Positions 51,550 to 59,619 of a stretch of DNA of 64,000 bases are shown one piece after another. Location of the stretch: contig NZ_FMBW01000030.1 in NCBI RefSeq assembly GCF_900091725.1, positions 186,001-250,000 on the forward strand, in the 5' to 3' direction. Numbering within the stretch: the first letter of the stretch is position 1; each line of letters starts with the position of its first letter. Position numbers and translations under genes: made by a program. This stretch comes from Streptomyces sp. DvalAA-43. Its GTDB lineage: Bacteria > Actinomycetota > Actinomycetes > Streptomycetales > Streptomycetaceae. Under the pieces are notes generated by a model that worked only from the letters and a program-made list of their open reading frames with translations, made no database searches and was not told the DNA's origin.

Positions 51550-52320
51550 TTGAGCGATCCGTACGAGACAACCGAGCAGCACCTCGAGAGACTCCTGCGA
51601 CGGGCACTCAACTCTTTCGACCTGCCCGACAGTACGGTCGAGAGACTCGGTACCGCGCTCGCCCACAGCAGTTCCCTGCACTCCTCGCACCACAGTTCCG
51701 TACTCCACCGCGAGACCTACCGGCACACGTATCTGCTGTCCGACGGCACCCCGCTCACCCTGTGGGAGGTGACGCACGGCGGTCCGCGGAGCGCGACGGA
51801 CCCGCGGTTCCGGACGGAGCCCGACCTCATGCACCACGAGCTGTACGACGACGAGGCCGATGCCCATGTCGCCGCCGCCAGGCTGACCGGCGGCTTCGGC
51901 GAGGTCCCGGTGTTCGGGGACGACGGTCCGGGGGCCGACCTGGAGATACTCACGGTCCTGATGGCGGCTCCCCCGGCCCCGCTGCCCAGGATGTACGCCC
52001 CGGACAACTCCGCCGACCACGCCCGCCGCGTCCTGCGCCGCGCGGAGAACAGCGACGGTCCCGGCGAGGAGACCGCCCGGCTGCTGCGCGCCGCCTTCGC
52101 CCACCACATCACCCAGGTCTTCGGACGGCAGTGCCAGGTGGACGGACGGGACGCCGGATTCACCCTGTACGAGCACGCCTTCCTGCTCCTCGACGGCAGT
52201 GAGACGAGCCTGTGGGAGGTCGAGCACACGGCCACGCCGGACGGCCGCCACATGTGCGAGGTGTACGGCGACGAGGACACGGCGCGCAGGGCGATGGAGA
52301 GCCGTACGCGCATCTGCTGA
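51550..52320 (+). CDS. DUF6227-family protein
   Basis: About 256 residues with two similar halves: an N-terminal module (LERLLRRALNSFDLPDSTVE, then HRETYRHTYLLSDGTPLTLW) and a C-terminal module (AFLLLDGSETSLWEVEH and CEVYGDEDTARRAM), a pattern I associate with Streptomyces DUF6227 proteins. No signal peptide or membrane helix; function unknown. TTG at 51550 (GGAG nine bases upstream) is preferred over ATG at 51505, which lies next to a promoter-like element. Confidence 0.75.
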   Translation: MSDPYETTEQHLERLLRRALNSFDLPDSTVERLGTALAHSSSLHSSHHSSVLHRETYRHTYLLSDGTPLTLWEVTHGGPRSATDPRFRTEPDLMHHELYDDEADAHVAAARLTGGFGEVPVFGDDGPGADLEILTVLMAAPPAPLPRMYAPDNSADHARRVLRRAENSDGPGEETARLLRAAFAHHITQVFGRQCQVDGRDAGFTLYEHAFLLLDGSETSLWEVEHTATPDGRHMCEVYGDEDTARRAMESRTRIC

Positions 52321-52336
52321 CCCGGGGCCCCGGTCC

Positions 52337-52398
52337 GAAGCCGAGGCGGAAGCGGAAGCGGAAGCCGACGCGCAAGCGGAAGCGCGAACGGAAGCCGC
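52337..52398. repeat. Degenerate GCGGAA hexanucleotide repeat
   Basis: About ten copies of GCGGAA/GAAGCC/GCGCAA-type hexamers between the DUF6227 stop and its terminator. Noncoding; probably slippage-derived. Confidence 0.7.
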
Positions 52399-52406
52399 CG
52401 ACGCAG

Positions 52407-52438
52407 CGGTGCCCGCACCCCGAGGGGTGCGGGCACCG
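52407..52438. terminator. Strong hairpin between DUF6227 and the DHA2 exporter
   Basis: A perfect 15-bp stem, CGGTGCCCGCACCCC with its reverse complement, around a two-base centre (GA). The genes converge here, so it can act on both strands. Confidence 0.85.
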
Positions 52439-52462
52439 TTCTCCTCCCCCGGTGGAGGTCGG

Positions 52463-54070
52463 TCAGGACGTCAGCGCGGGCTCCTTGACGCCCTCGGAGC
52501 CGTCCACGTCCCCGGAGCGGTCCGCCGTGTCCACGGCACCCGCCGCCGGGCCCTCGGAGCCCTCCGGCGCGTCCACGGCCTCGTCGCCGCCCTCCACGTG
52601 CTGCCGCGGCCGCGCGGGCAGCGCGAACATCACCAGGAAGATCACCGCGAGCACCCCGGCCACCCACCACAGCGAGTGCCGGAACGCCTCCGCGAAGGCC
52701 GGGCCCACGTCCTGCGGCGCCAGCCGGTCACCGATCGCGCCGAGGAAGACGACCGAGACCAGCCCGAGTCCGAGCGCGTTGCCCATCTGCTGCACGGTGT
52801 TGATCAGTCCGGAGGCCGAACCGGAGTGCTCCTTGGGCACCTCGGAGAGCACCGCGTCGGTCAGCGGCGCCACGATCAGGCCCATCCCGAGGCCCATGAC
52901 CACCAGGGGCAGGATCATCTGCCAGGGCGTGATGCCCATGCCGTACCGGTCGGACTCCCAGATGTAGATCAGCAGGCCGGCGACCATCAGCAGCGCACCG
53001 GTCTGGAGGACCTTGCGACCGAACCGGGGCACCAGCTTCTGCACGGAGATCCCGGCGGCGAGCGAGACGGCGACCGAGAACGGGATACCGGTCGTGCCGG
53101 CCCGCAGCGCGCTCCAGTCGAGGCCCATCTGCATGTAGAGCGTCCAGACCAGGAAGAAGATGCCGAGCCCGATGCCGAAGGTCAGCTGCACGGCGATGCC
53201 CGCCGCGAAGCTCTTGACCCGGAACAGCGACAGCTCGACCAGCGGCGAACCGTCCTTGCGCGCCTTGGCCCGCTCGAACAGCACCAGGACCAGGAACACC
53301 AGCAGGCTGCCGGCCATCGACAGGTGGCCCCACAGCGGCCAGCCCAGCTCGTGGCCACGGGTCAGCGGGTAGATCAGCATCAGCAGCCCCAGCGTCACCA
53401 GGGCGACACCGACGAGGTCGAGCCGGAGCGCCTTCGGGGCCTTGGACTCGGTGATGAACTTACGGCCGAGGATCAGGCCCGCGATGCCGACCGGCAGGTT
53501 GATCAGGAAGATCGGCCGCCATTCGAGACCGGCGATGTTCCACTCGGTGAGCAGTGCGCCCAGCAGCGGCCCCGAGACCGCGCCGAGGCCGACGATCGCG
53601 CCGAAGAGGCCGAAGACCTTGCCGCGCTCGTGCGCCGGGAAGGTGGCGTGCACGATCGACAGCACCTGCGGGACCATCAGCGCGGCGGTACCGCCCTGGA
53701 GGATGCGGGAGGCGACCAGCATCTCCGGGTTGGCGGCGAAGCCGCAGAGCGCGGAGGCCAGGGTGAAGCCGCCGATGCCGATGAGGAACAGCCGCTTGCG
53801 GCCGTAGATGTCGCCCAGTCGGCCGCCGGTGATCAGCCCGGCCGCGAAGGCCAGGGCGTAGCCGGCGGTGATCCACTGGATCGAGCTGAACGAGGCGCCG
53901 GTGTCCTCCTGGATGCTCGGGATGGCGATATTGACGATCGTGACGTCGACCAGGTCCATGAAGGCCGCGGTCATCACGATGGCGAGCGCGAACCAGCGTC
54001 GCCGGTCCGACGGGTCCGAGGACACCGCGGGCCCGGATGCCGTGGACGGCAGAGATGAGGAAGAAGTCAT
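52463..54070 (-). CDS. DHA2-type (14-helix) MFS drug exporter
   Basis: 535 residues. DHA2 signatures: MDLVDVTIVNIAIPSIQEDT (motif D1), GGRLGDIYGRKRLFLIG (motif A), GLGAVSGPLLGALL (motif C) and 14 predicted helices. It would expel cationic or lipophilic compounds using the proton gradient. A Gly/Ala/Glu tail of about 45 residues follows the last helix. No Shine-Dalgarno; a TAGCTT -10 six bases before the ATG suggests a leaderless mRNA. Divergent from the WYL regulator. Confidence 0.93.
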   Translation of the reverse strand: MTSSSSLPSTASGPAVSSDPSDRRRWFALAIVMTAAFMDLVDVTIVNIAIPSIQEDTGASFSSIQWITAGYALAFAAGLITGGRLGDIYGRKRLFLIGIGGFTLASALCGFAANPEMLVASRILQGGTAALMVPQVLSIVHATFPAHERGKVFGLFGAIVGLGAVSGPLLGALLTEWNIAGLEWRPIFLINLPVGIAGLILGRKFITESKAPKALRLDLVGVALVTLGLLMLIYPLTRGHELGWPLWGHLSMAGSLLVFLVLVLFERAKARKDGSPLVELSLFRVKSFAAGIAVQLTFGIGLGIFFLVWTLYMQMGLDWSALRAGTTGIPFSVAVSLAAGISVQKLVPRFGRKVLQTGALLMVAGLLIYIWESDRYGMGITPWQMILPLVVMGLGMGLIVAPLTDAVLSEVPKEHSGSASGLINTVQQMGNALGLGLVSVVFLGAIGDRLAPQDVGPAFAEAFRHSLWWVAGVLAVIFLVMFALPARPRQHVEGGDEAVDAPEGSEGPAAGAVDTADRSGDVDGSEGVKEPALTS

Positions 54071-54106
54071 ATGAGAAAGCTAAACATTCATTAGGTCAGG
54101 TCATGT

Positions 54107-54119
54107 CCCAATGGTTGGG
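54107..54119. promoter_or_regulatory. Short palindrome in the DHA2/WYL intergenic region
   Basis: CCCAA-TGG-TTGGG, a perfect 5-bp inverted repeat in the 60-bp promoter region shared by the exporter and the WYL regulator. A candidate operator only. Confidence 0.4.
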
Positions 54120-54131
54120 CATCCTGGTGAG

Positions 54132-54210
54132 ACGACCGACACCCCGGAGGAAGGCCCGGGGCCACGACCGACACCCCGGAGGAAGGCTGAGGCCATGACC
54201 GACACCCCGG
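54132..54210 (+). repeat. Near-triplicated 5' end of the WYL regulator gene
   Basis: Two upstream units (54132-54163, 54164-54194) begin ACGACCGACACCCCGGAGGA and are copies of the region that starts the gene at 54195 (ATGACCGACACCCCGG). In both copies the start codon reads ACG instead of ATG, and the ribosome-binding GGAGGAAGG is duplicated. Units are 32 and 31 bp, so they are out of frame with each other. Confidence 0.85.
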
Positions 54211-55160
54211 CACGACTGCTGAGTCTGCTGTCGCTCCTCCAGACGCCCCGCGAGTGGCCGGGCAGCGAGCTCGCGGAGCGGCTCGATGTCAGCCCGCGCA
54301 CCATCCGCCGCGACATCGACCGGCTCCGTGAGCTCGGTTATCCGGTCGAGGCCTCGCGCGGATCCGTCGGCGGCTACCGGCTCGTCGCGGGCACCGCGAT
54401 GCCGCCGCTGCTCCTCGACGACGAGGAGGCGGTGGCCATCGCGGTGGGGCTGCGGGCGGGGGCCGGGCATGCCATCGAGGGGGTGGACGAGGCGTCCGTA
54501 CGGGCGCTGGCGAAGCTGGAACAGGTGCTGCCGTCACGGCTGCGGCACCGGGTCTCGACCCTGCAGAACGCGACGATGCCGCTGACCCGGGGCGACGGCT
54601 CGACCATCGACCCGCGGACGCTGACCGTGATGGCGTCGGCGGTCACCGGGCAGGAGCGGCTGCGGTTCGCGTACCGCGCGGGCGACGGCGCCGAGACGAA
54701 GCGGGAGGCCGAGCCGTACCGGCTGGTGAGCACGGGGTGGCGCTGGTACCTCGTCGCGTACGACCTGGGGCGGGAGGGCTGGCGTACGTTCCGGGTCGAC
54801 CGGGTGAGCGAGCCGTTCGCGACCGGGGCCCGGTTCGCGCCGCGCGAGCTGCCCACGGGGGACGCGGCGGAGTTCCTCGCCGGTTCCATCGCGCGTCGGC
54901 AGCGGCCGGAACTGGCGGTCGACGTGAGCTTCGCGGCCCCGGCGGAATTCGTCTCCGCGCGGCTTCCGGCGTCGCTCGGCCCGTTGGAGCGGACCGGCGA
55001 GAACGGTTGCCGGCTGCGGACGGTGCTCGCGGACTCGCTGGAGTGGGTGGCGCTCCGGCTGGCGCTGGTGGACTGCGAGTTCACCGCGCACGGCCCGCCG
55101 CAGCTGGTGGACTACCTGGGCGATCTGGGCGCCCGGCTGACCCGCGCGGCGGCACGCTGA
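54195..55160 (+). CDS. DeoR/HTH-11 regulator with WYL domain
   Basis: 321 residues. N-terminal HTH: RLLSLLSLLQTPREWPGSEL and LDVSPRTIRRDIDRLRELGY, then GSVGGYRLVAGTAMPPLLLD. The WYL domain (about 140-225) has RFAYRAGDG and GWRWYLVAYDLGREGWRTFR. WYL proteins bind nucleic acid or small ligands and often control defence or efflux. It is divergent from the DHA2 exporter, a likely target. The ATG at 54195 uses the second of two repeated GGAGGAAGG sequences. Confidence 0.92.
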   Translation: MTDTPARLLSLLSLLQTPREWPGSELAERLDVSPRTIRRDIDRLRELGYPVEASRGSVGGYRLVAGTAMPPLLLDDEEAVAIAVGLRAGAGHAIEGVDEASVRALAKLEQVLPSRLRHRVSTLQNATMPLTRGDGSTIDPRTLTVMASAVTGQERLRFAYRAGDGAETKREAEPYRLVSTGWRWYLVAYDLGREGWRTFRVDRVSEPFATGARFAPRELPTGDAAEFLAGSIARRQRPELAVDVSFAAPAEFVSARLPASLGPLERTGENGCRLRTVLADSLEWVALRLALVDCEFTAHGPPQLVDYLGDLGARLTRAAAR

Positions 55161-55232
55161 CCTCGGGACGGCACAGCAGCGGTACAGCAGAAGGGACAAC
55201 TGGGGACACGACAACAGGGGGCGCAAAAGAAT

Positions 55233-55268
55233 GAGCCCCGGCGCCAGGGGGGGTGGGCGCCGGGACTC
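55233..55268 (-). terminator. Terminator after hrdD
   Basis: GAGCCCCGGCGCC (55233-55245) pairs with GGCGCCGGGACTC (55256-55268) with one mismatch and a G-rich loop. Located 53 bases beyond the hrdD stop on the minus strand. Confidence 0.7.
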
Positions 55269-55320
55269 AGCTCAGGGGGTCACGCGAAGCGACCCATTTC
55301 GGAGGTTACTGGACGGAGGC

Positions 55321-56319
55321 TCACGCCGCAGCGTCAAAACCCGTGTCGTGGGCCATTCGCTTCAATTCCAGCAGCGCGTGCTTCTCGATCTGCCGGATCC
55401 GCTCCCGGGTGAGCCCGTGCTGCTTGCCGACCTCGGTGAGCGTACGCTCGCGGCCGTCCTCGATGCCGTACCTCATACGGATGATCGACGCGGTGCGGTT
55501 GTCGAGCTTGCCGATCAGGTCTTCGAGCTCCTCGCTGCGCAGCAGCGTCATCACCGACTGCTCGGGCGACACCGCGGAGGTGTCCTCCAGCAGATCGCCG
55601 AACTGGGTCTCGCCCTCGTCGTCCACGGACATGTTGAGGCTGACCGGATCACGCGCCCAGTCCAGGACATCGCCCACGCGCTCCGGCGTGGAGTCCAGCT
55701 CGGCCGCTATCTCCGCGTGCTCCGGATCGCGGCCGTGCTCACGGTTGAACTCGCGCTGCACCCGGCGGATCCGGCCGAGCTCCTCCACCAGGTGGACGGG
55801 GAGCCGGATCGTGCGGGACTGGTCGGCTATGGAGCGGGTGATGGCCTGACGGATCCACCACGTCGCGTACGTGGAGAACTTGAAGCCCTTCGCGTAGTCG
55901 AACTTCTCGACCGCGCGCACCAGGCCCGCGTTGCCCTCCTGGATCAGGTCGAGCAGGGGGAGCCCGGCCCGCGGATAGCGGCGGGCGACGGCGACGACGA
56001 GCCGGAGGTTGGACCGGATGAATACGTCCTTGGCGCGCTCACCCTCGGCGACCAGCGCCTCCAGCTCCTCGCGCGTGGCCCCGCCGGCTTCGCTGTCCGC
56101 CGTGCCGTCGAGTATCTGCCGGGCGTAGACACCCGCCTCGATGGTCTGCGACAGCTCGACTTCCTTGGCGGCATCGAGCAGCGGCGTGCGCGCGATCTCG
56201 TCCAGGTACATGCCGACCAGGTCGCGATCGGCGATCTCTCCGCCCGAGGCGCGAACACTGCTTGCCCGGCTGGTCCCACCAGTGGTGGACGAACGACGGG
56301 CGACGGCACGGGTTGCCAT
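55321..56319 (-). CDS. hrdD: Principal-like RNA polymerase sigma factor HrdD
   Basis: 332 residues, a group 2 sigma-70 factor without the long region 1.1. DRDLVGMYLDEIARTPLLDA is region 1.2; NLRLVVAVARRYPRAGLPLL and FKFSTYATWWIRQAITRSIA are region 2. RTIRLPVHLVEELGRIRRVQ is region 3, and IIRMRYGIEDGRERTLTEVG with LTRERIRQIEKHALLELKRM is region 4. Sequence, size and the SigR promoter upstream agree with HrdD of S. coelicolor. AAGGGAG lies seven bases before the ATG. Confidence 0.9.
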   Translation of the reverse strand: MATRAVARRSSTTGGTSRASSVRASGGEIADRDLVGMYLDEIARTPLLDAAKEVELSQTIEAGVYARQILDGTADSEAGGATREELEALVAEGERAKDVFIRSNLRLVVAVARRYPRAGLPLLDLIQEGNAGLVRAVEKFDYAKGFKFSTYATWWIRQAITRSIADQSRTIRLPVHLVEELGRIRRVQREFNREHGRDPEHAEIAAELDSTPERVGDVLDWARDPVSLNMSVDDEGETQFGDLLEDTSAVSPEQSVMTLLRSEELEDLIGKLDNRTASIIRMRYGIEDGRERTLTEVGKQHGLTRERIRQIEKHALLELKRMAHDTGFDAAA

Positions 56320-56380
56320 GCGTGCTCCCTTGCTGAGTAGGTCGCGACACCCTTCCGGGTGCCCTGCATCCGATGGAAAC

Positions 56381-56406
56381 AACGACTGGAATCCGGACAG
56401 AATTCC
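56381..56406 (-). promoter_or_regulatory. SigR-type promoter of hrdD
   Basis: On the minus strand GGAAT (56406-56402), exactly 18 bases, then GTT (56383-56381). This is the SigR consensus and lies 62 bp upstream of the hrdD ATG. A SigR promoter is known for hrdD in S. coelicolor. Confidence 0.75.
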
Positions 56407-56467
56407 CACGCCTGGCATTCATTTTCGCGATCATGCAGTACCCTGTGCCGCCGCGAGGGCAGGGCGC

Positions 56468-56783
56468 ATGGTGGGGAGCCACACAGAAGTGCAGGTCAGG
56501 CCGGGCGCCGAGGGTGATGTGGTGGCGCTCGCGGACATCTCCCACCATTAGGTGCGTGAGACCGCGCTCACACCCGGCTCACATCCGGCACGCCCCTTTC
56601 ACTCCCGAACGGCGGCTGCCGTGGTTGCGTTCCCACCCTGAAGACGATCCGCACCGTCTCCGGGTTGCTCAGGATGTCCGGGTTGTCGGCCCCGCCGCGA
56701 TTCCCGGGGGGCGCCACCAGCGGCGATTCCCGCCCGGCCCGACCCGGACGAAGGACCCCGGGCCCGCGTACGAAACCCCGGCC
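56468..56783 (+). pseudogene. Decayed GNAT (phosphinothricin acetyltransferase-like) gene
   Basis: Three pieces of one protein lie in different frames. The first, EVQVRPGAEGDVVALADIS, ends at a TAG at 56551. The next frame gives PFTPERRLPWLRSHPEDDP and HRLRVAQD (about 56594-56680). The last gives GATSGDSRPARP and GPAYETP (to about 56783). Together they follow the order of Pat/Bar-like acetyltransferases (RPG...ALTDIYNHY...PFTPEERRPWLLSHPEDGP...GYATSSAFRPKPAYETSVE). The acetyl-CoA motif and the C-terminal half are missing. At least two frameshifts plus a 3' truncation, so it cannot make an enzyme. Confidence 0.75.
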
Positions 56784-56894
56784 GGACTCGCGGCCGGGCC
56801 GCAGCCGGGGCCGCAGCCCTAGGACTCCGGCCGGTCCCGGTCTGGGTCCGTGGTCCGTTACGCCGCGCGGGCACCGCGCCTAGCGTGCTCCTGT

Positions 56895-57929
56895 ATGGAC
56901 GAGACGAAGAACACCGCGGACGACACCACCGGCACGCTCGACGAGGCGCTGGAACGCCTCCACTCCTCGGGCCCCGAACGCCACGGCTGGCTGAGCAATC
57001 ACGGTCCGATGGCCGTCGAGGCGCTGGTCCGGCACGGCCAGGCACCGGCCGTCCACCGCTGGCTCGACCACTACAGCCACAAGCTGGAGGACATGCCGGA
57101 CACCGCGGTCCGGGTGACGGCGGAGAACTGGCGCGAGGCCCTCGGCGACCCGCGCCGGATCGCGGACTGGACGGCGTACTTCGAGCGGGAGACCGCCGAG
57201 CGCCCCTGGCGGGACGTCCTGACCGAGTGGTGGCCGCGGCTGCTCCCCGGCATCGCGGCGGGCGCCACCCACCCCGTGATCCGGGTCGGCCACTCCGTGC
57301 GCACTCTGCTCTCCGGCGAGGCGACCGCGCCCAGGGTCGCCGAGCTGGCCCACGGCCTCGGCTACTGGGCCGCCCGCCACCAGCCGCTGCCCGTACTGGC
57401 CCCGCTCGCGCCCGCGTCCAGCGCCGCGGCCGCGCTGGACGCCGTACCGCCGGTGCCCGAGCAGAGCGGCGGGATCCGGGAACGGCTGGCGCAGCTCACC
57501 GCGTTCCCGGTGTGGCCGCAGCGGTTCACGGACGACGCGGACGAGGCGCGGGCCCGGCTGGAGGAGCTGGTGCGGGCCGCGACCCACCGGTTCGCCACGC
57601 ACGGGCACGGCGAACCGATCATGCTGGTGCACGCCGCGACCGCGCCCAACGCCGTACTGCGCGCCCTGCCCGCGCTCCCCCGCGCACTGTGGGCGCCCAG
57701 CCTGGGTGCCGCGTGGGCGGCGAGCGCCGCGGTCACCGCCGCGTACGGCCCGGCCGAGGCCGCCCCGTACACACCGGTCACCGCCTCCGCCGACGAGCTG
57801 TTCGCGCGGGCGGCGGCGCACGGCGACGACCACACCATCAAGTTCACCGACACCGCGCTGGACGTCGGCGACGAGACGGCCCTCGCCGCCGCGCTCCGCT
57901 CGATCGAGCTGAACCCGCCGGCCCTCTAG
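56895..57929 (+). CDS. Questin-oxidase-like (DUF4243) protein
   Basis: 344 residues. The family pattern is visible: LERLHSSGPERHGWLSNHGP, MAVEALVRHGQAPAVHRWLD, then GATHPVIRVGHSVRTL and ELAHGLGYWAARHQPLP. Fungal relatives (questin oxidase) perform a cofactor-free Baeyer-Villiger-type ring opening of anthraquinones; bacterial roles are unknown. A TAGCGT element eight bases before the ATG and lack of a Shine-Dalgarno suggest a leaderless mRNA. The TAG stop lies inside the CTAG target repeat of a MITE-like insertion. Confidence 0.85.
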   Translation: MDETKNTADDTTGTLDEALERLHSSGPERHGWLSNHGPMAVEALVRHGQAPAVHRWLDHYSHKLEDMPDTAVRVTAENWREALGDPRRIADWTAYFERETAERPWRDVLTEWWPRLLPGIAAGATHPVIRVGHSVRTLLSGEATAPRVAELAHGLGYWAARHQPLPVLAPLAPASSAAAALDAVPPVPEQSGGIRERLAQLTAFPVWPQRFTDDADEARARLEELVRAATHRFATHGHGEPIMLVHAATAPNAVLRALPALPRALWAPSLGAAWAASAAVTAAYGPAEAAPYTPVTASADELFARAAAHGDDHTIKFTDTALDVGDETALAAALRSIELNPPAL

Positions 57930-58001
57930 GCCCTGTCTTCAAACTGCGGTCGTCCGGCCGGGCGCCGCACGGCAGACGGCAGTTTGAAGACAGGGCCTAG
58001 A
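57927..58001. mobile_element. 67-bp MITE-like element flanked by CTAG duplications
   Basis: 57931-57997 has perfect 18-bp terminal inverted repeats (GCCCTGTCTTCAAACTGC and its complement) around a 31-bp GC-rich centre, and is bounded by CTAG at 57927-57930 and 57998-58001. Removing the element and one CTAG restores the 16-bp palindrome GGCCCTCTAGAGGGCC. It encodes nothing and must have been moved by a transposase elsewhere. With the flanks, the whole unit also forms a 28-bp-stem hairpin that can terminate both convergent genes. Confidence 0.75.
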
Positions 58002-58015
58002 GGGCCCCGACGGGC

Positions 58016-58798
58016 TCAGCCGAACTGCACCGACCGCTTCGCGAGTCCCATCCAGAACCCGTCGATGACACTGCGTCCCCGGTCCAGCTCGCCCTCCGAG
58101 GCGCCGAGCGTCACGAAGAGCGGCGCGAAGTGCTCGGTGCGCGGGTGGGCCAGCCGGCCGGCCGGGGACTTGTGCTCGAAGTCCAGCAGCGCGTCGATGT
58201 CCTGCGCCTGGAGCGCCCGGCTCCCCCAGTCGTCGAACTCCGCCGACCAGCCGGGGACACCGCCGCCCGGATGCCGCAGGGCGGCCAGGTTGTGGGTGAA
58301 GAAGCCGCTGCCGACGATCAGCACGCCCTCGTCGCGCAGCGGCGCGAGCTTGCGCCCGATGTCCATGAGCTTCTGCGGGTCCAGGGTCGGCATGGAGATC
58401 TGGAGTACGGGGATGTCGGCGCCCGGGAACATCTCCACGAGCGGGACGTACGCCCCGTGGTCGAGCCCGCGGTCCGGGATGTCCTGGACCGGCGTACCGG
58501 CGCCGCGCAGCAGCTTGCGTACGCTCTCCGCCAGCCCGGGGGCGCCCGGGGCGGCGTACCGCACCTGGTAGTAATGCTCGGGGAAGCCCCAGAAGTCGTA
58601 GACCAGCGGGACCGTCTCCGTGGCGCCGAGGGCCAGCGGGGCCTCCTCCCAGTGCGCGGAGACCATCAGGATCGCGCGGGGGCGGGGCAGTCCGGCGGAC
58701 CAGGCGGCCAGTTCGCCGGGCCAGACCGGGTCGTCGGCCAGCGGCGGGGCGCCGTGGGAAAGATAGAGGGCGGGCATGCGCTCCGCGGTGACTGTCAT
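58016..58798 (-). CDS. DODA-type (LigB-fold) extradiol ring-cleavage dioxygenase
   Basis: 260 residues. Conserved: MPALYLSHGAPPLADDP (metal-binding His), RAILMVSAHWEE (His), GLDHGAYVPLVEMFPGADIP (His) and GSGFFTHNL. This is the YgiD/4,5-DOPA-dioxygenase group, which uses Zn(II) or Fe(II) to open catechol-type rings. GGGGAG lies a few bases before the ATG at 58798. Divergent from a MarR regulator that probably senses its phenolic substrate. Confidence 0.92.
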   Translation of the reverse strand: MTVTAERMPALYLSHGAPPLADDPVWPGELAAWSAGLPRPRAILMVSAHWEEAPLALGATETVPLVYDFWGFPEHYYQVRYAAPGAPGLAESVRKLLRGAGTPVQDIPDRGLDHGAYVPLVEMFPGADIPVLQISMPTLDPQKLMDIGRKLAPLRDEGVLIVGSGFFTHNLAALRHPGGGVPGWSAEFDDWGSRALQAQDIDALLDFEHKSPAGRLAHPRTEHFAPLFVTLGASEGELDRGRSVIDGFWMGLAKRSVQFG

Positions 58799-58911
58799 GG
58801 CACTCCCCATCCGCTGCTGATCCGGGTAAGTCTTCTACTGGCGTCTTTTTGAGAAGGAAGGATTCTTTAATGTTCAAGCTTCCTTGCTTCGGAGACCTTA
58901 GCTCTATCTAG

Positions 58912-58939
58912 TTCAACTTTCAAGAAAAGGTCGTACAGT
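58912..58939 (+). promoter_or_regulatory. Promoter of the MarR gene (leaderless)
   Basis: TTCAAC (58912-58917), 16 bases, TACAGT (58934-58939), then seven bases to the ATG at 58947. TTCAA words recur at 58873 and 58912 in this AT-rich divergent region and could be MarR half-sites. The region is much less GC-rich than its surroundings. Confidence 0.55.
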
Positions 58940-58946
58940 GGAGTAC

Positions 58947-59450
58947 ATGACCACGGCATCCACCGGCGAGCCCCACTGGCTCTCCGACGAAGAGCAGAGC
59001 GTCTGGCGTGCGTATCTCCACGCCACCACGCTCATGGAGGACCACCTCGACCGCCAGTTGCAGCGCGATGCCGGCATGCCACACATCTATTACGGTCTGC
59101 TCGTCCAGCTCTCACAGGCCCCCCGCCGCCGGATGCGGATGACGGAGCTGGCCAAGGACGCCAAGATCACCCGCTCGCGGCTCTCGCACGCCGTCGCGCG
59201 GCTGGAGAAGAGCGGCTGGGTGCGCCGCGAGGACTGCCCGTCCGACAAGCGGGGCCAGAACGCGGTCCTCACCGACGACGGCTTCGAGATGCTGCGCCGG
59301 TCCGCGCCGGGCCATGTCGACGCCGTACGCCAGGCGATGTTCGACCGGCTCACGCCCGAGCAGGTGCGCTCGCTGGGCGAGATCATGCAGGTCGTCGCCA
59401 CCGGACTGCAGCCGGAGGGCACGGACGCGGATCTGCCCTGGCTGCGCTGA
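58947..59450 (+). CDS. MarR-family transcriptional regulator
   Basis: 167 residues. The winged helix is clear: RMRMTELAKDAKITRSRLSH, AVARLEKSGWVRREDCPSDK and RGQNAVLTDDGFEML. It probably represses the divergent ring-cleavage dioxygenase and is released by a phenolic ligand, as for many MarR proteins. ATG at 58947 is chosen because the promoter spacing fits a leaderless mRNA; GTG at 58938 is the alternative. Confidence 0.9.
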   Translation: MTTASTGEPHWLSDEEQSVWRAYLHATTLMEDHLDRQLQRDAGMPHIYYGLLVQLSQAPRRRMRMTELAKDAKITRSRLSHAVARLEKSGWVRREDCPSDKRGQNAVLTDDGFEMLRRSAPGHVDAVRQAMFDRLTPEQVRSLGEIMQVVATGLQPEGTDADLPWLR

Positions 59451-59496
59451 GCCGCGAGCGTACCGAGCTGAGCCGTGCGCCACGCGCGTACCGATA

Positions 59497-59562
59497 CGGC
59501 TGTGCCCCGGTTCCGTCCGAGCTCCTGAGCTACGAGCTACGAACGGAACCGGGGCACAGCCG
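59497..59562. terminator. Long terminator between MarR and DHA2 genes
   Basis: A perfect 20-bp stem (59497-59516 with 59543-59562). The loop contains GAGCT repeats that can pair. The two genes converge, so it serves both. Confidence 0.88.
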
Positions 59563-59619
59563 CGTTCACGTCATCTCCGTGCGAACGTCACGCGTCGGCG
59601 TTCTCGGCGTTCTCGGCGT

